Below, piece after piece: positions 62,803 to 64,000 of a DNA stretch of 64,000 bases. This DNA is from Streptomyces sp. NBC_01235 (GTDB taxonomy: Bacteria; Actinomycetota; Actinomycetes; Streptomycetales; Streptomycetaceae). A program made the translations under genes and the position numbers. Within the stretch, counting starts at the first letter, position 1. Each line of letters begins with the position of its first letter. The notes below the pieces were generated by a model. It ran no database searches, was not told the DNA's origin, and was given only the letters and a program-made list of their open reading frames with translations. Where the stretch lies: positions 9,796,001-9,860,000 of the forward strand of contig NZ_CP108513.1 in NCBI RefSeq assembly GCF_035989285.1, read 5' to 3'.

Positions 62803-63192
62803 CACCGTGCCACCGTCACCCAGGCCGACCTGCACTACGTGGGATCGGTGACCATCGACGCCGATCTGCTGGACGCGGCCGATCTGCTGCCGGGTGAGCT
62901 CGTCCACATCGTGGACATCACCAACGGGGCGCGGCTGGAGACGTACGTCATCGAGGGGGAGCGCGGCTCGGGCGTCGTCGGGATCAACGGTGCCGCCGCC
63001 CATCTCGTACATCCCGGGGATCTGGTGATCATCATCAGTTACGCTCAGGTGACCGACGCCGAGGCACGGGCTCTGGAGCCACGGGTCGTGCACGTGGACC
63101 GCGACAACCTGATCGTGGCCCTGGGCGCCGACCCCTCCGAGCCGGTACCGGGTTCCGACCAGGAGCGCAGCCCGCAGGCCGTATCGGTCTGA
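62773..63192 (+). CDS. panD: Aspartate 1-decarboxylase
   Basis: A 139-aa proenzyme from GTG behind CAGGAGTCC. The self-processing site is at Gly24-Ser25 ([14 protein letters not shown]), where Ser25 becomes the pyruvoyl cofactor. Further marks are [39 protein letters not shown] and [11 protein letters not shown]. It makes beta-alanine for pantothenate synthesis in the cytoplasm. The first ten codons and upstream region are duplicated at 44793, so its present promoter probably derives from an inserted element. Confidence 0.95.
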   Translation: MLRTLFKSKIHRATVTQADLHYVGSVTIDADLLDAADLLPGELVHIVDITNGARLETYVIEGERGSGVVGINGAAAHLVHPGDLVIIISYAQVTDAEARALEPRVVHVDRDNLIVALGADPSEPVPGSDQERSPQAVSV

Positions 63193-63239
63193 CCGAACTG
63201 GCCGAAGCAGGCTTCGCACCCATCGCACCGGGAGTGCCC

Positions 63240-63587
63240 ATGAAGGACATCGAGATCCGCGACGACCGGGCGGCGGGCCGCCTCGAGGCCCTGGGCGACG
63301 ACGGCGAAGTCGTGGGCCGCATCGAGTACTTCGTCCTGGAGTCGCCCGCACCCGCCCTGGTCCCGGTGCACACCATCGTCGAACCGGCCCACGAGGGCAA
63401 GGGCATCGCGGGATCGCTGGCGCGCGAGCTGTACGCCCTCTCCGGGCGCGAGGGCATCCCCGTCGCCCCGCTCTGCCCGTACGTCGTGAAGTGGGCCGCC
63501 CGCCACCCCGAGGAGGCTCCGGCGGCCGACCCGGAGCTGCTGGGCGCCGCCAAGGACTGGCTGCGCGCGCACCCCGGGAAGTTCTGA
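63240..63587 (+). CDS. Small GNAT-like N-acetyltransferase
   Basis: A 115-aa protein; GGGAG lies 5 nt before the ATG. It has the compact Gcn5-related acetyltransferase fold (YjdJ/PF14542 type): DDGEVVGRIEYFVLESPAPA, VHTIVEPAHEGKGIAGSLAR (acetyl-CoA loop, a variant of RxxGxG/A) and GIPVAPLCPYVVKWAARHPE. The substrate is unknown. It is 47 bp downstream of panD and probably co-transcribed. Confidence 0.8.
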   Translation: MKDIEIRDDRAAGRLEALGDDGEVVGRIEYFVLESPAPALVPVHTIVEPAHEGKGIAGSLARELYALSGREGIPVAPLCPYVVKWAARHPEEAPAADPELLGAAKDWLRAHPGKF

Positions 63588-63590
63588 CCG

Positions 63591-64000
63591 ATGACGCTGG
63601 CACTGCTGCACACCTCACACCTCCACGTACCGGTCTTCGAGGCGCTGCGCGACGAGGACCACCCAAGCCTTGAGCTGCGGCACATGGTCGACGAGTCGCT
63701 GCTGTCGCGGGCGCGTGAGCTGGGTCCCGAGGCGGTCGCGGACGACGTACGGACCGCCGTGGCCCGTGCTGTCGCGGACGGCGCGGCGGCCGTGCTGTGC
63801 ACCTGCTCGACCATAGGCGCGGTCGCCGAGGAGGCCGCCTTGGTGACCGGCGTCCCCGTCGTGCGCGGCGACCGCCCGATGGCCGCCGCCGCGGTGGCCG
63901 CCGGAGAACGCGTCGTCGTCCTGGCGACCGTGGAGAGCACCTTCGCCCCGACCGTCGAGCTGATCGAGGAGGAGGCCCGGCGCGCCGGCCGTCCCGTCAC
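63591..64000 (+). CDS. Asp/Glu racemase-family protein, truncated by window edge
   Basis: Starts at ATG 63591, 3 nt after the GNAT stop, and runs off the window. The visible 136 residues have the racemase half-domain: LALLHTSHLHVPVFEALRDE, AAVLCTCSTIGAVAEEAAL with the catalytic-type Cys in LCTCSTIG, and ERVVVLATVESTFAPTVEL. The family includes aspartate/glutamate and hydantoin racemases; the exact substrate is not readable. It probably belongs to the panD transcription unit. Confidence 0.75.
   Translation, partial: MTLALLHTSHLHVPVFEALRDEDHPSLELRHMVDESLLSRARELGPEAVADDVRTAVARAVADGAAAVLCTCSTIGAVAEEAALVTGVPVVRGDRPMAAAAVAAGERVVVLATVESTFAPTVELIEEEARRAGRPV

Overview
The window is chromosomal DNA of a Streptomyces-type actinomycete. 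The evidence is very high G+C, frequent GTG starts with ATGA/GTGA overlaps, IS701- and IS5-type transposases of the streptomycete kind, an extracellular contractile-injection-system (eCIS) baseplate block, and SAV_2336/MoxR/VMAP conflict genes. All family assignments come from reading the sequence; no database search was run.

Left part (1-10874): the 3' end of an eCIS operon on the + strand: VgrG-like spike (5' end outside the window), PAAR-like tip, gp25-like wedge, baseplate J protein, a 1418-aa multidomain baseplate/tail protein with LamG-like and propeller-like parts, a 196-aa accessory protein and a long glycine-rich fibre. An IS701-type element follows (11053-15115). It has 42-bp inverted ends, a frameshifted transposase and passenger genes (SnoaL-like, TetR, class C beta-lactamase-like). 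Beyond it lie broken genes, a two-PH-module membrane protein, an IS5 fragment and a membrane-anchored esterase.

Middle part (19325-44311): three tightly coupled genes (small membrane-anchored protein, STAND-TPR NTPase, zinc-finger Ski2-like helicase) form a candidate conflict/defence operon. Then come ordinary genes (NrtS-like, DUF2182, DUF1326, metallophosphoesterase). Next is a 13.8-kb minus-strand run of seven genes that reads as two consecutive vWA-MoxR-VMAP ternary systems: trypsin-co-occurring protein, trypsin-VMAP, MoxR, vWA-STAND-GGDEF-EAD; then EAD-VMAP, MoxR, vWA-NB-ARC-TPR. Similar adaptor domains occur in both sets, so they may signal to each other.

Right part (44793-64000): a 17.8-kb stretch is bounded by two copies of the panD promoter region and first ten panD codons. 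The left copy is a stub followed by tandem GTCAGCA boxes and a tyrosine-recombinase remnant. The right copy starts an intact panD and is preceded by similar boxes. I read this as an integrative element inserted in panD that restored the gene. Its cargo is a 4-hydroxyphenylacetate (homoprotocatechuate) degradation operon under a MarR regulator, plus an AraC regulator, an MFS transporter, a GMC oxidoreductase, an aldehyde dehydrogenase and a carboxylesterase. Together these could turn an ester of an aromatic alcohol such as tyrosol into 4-hydroxyphenylacetate and then open the ring. The window ends with panD, a small GNAT-like protein and the start of an Asp/Glu racemase-family gene.
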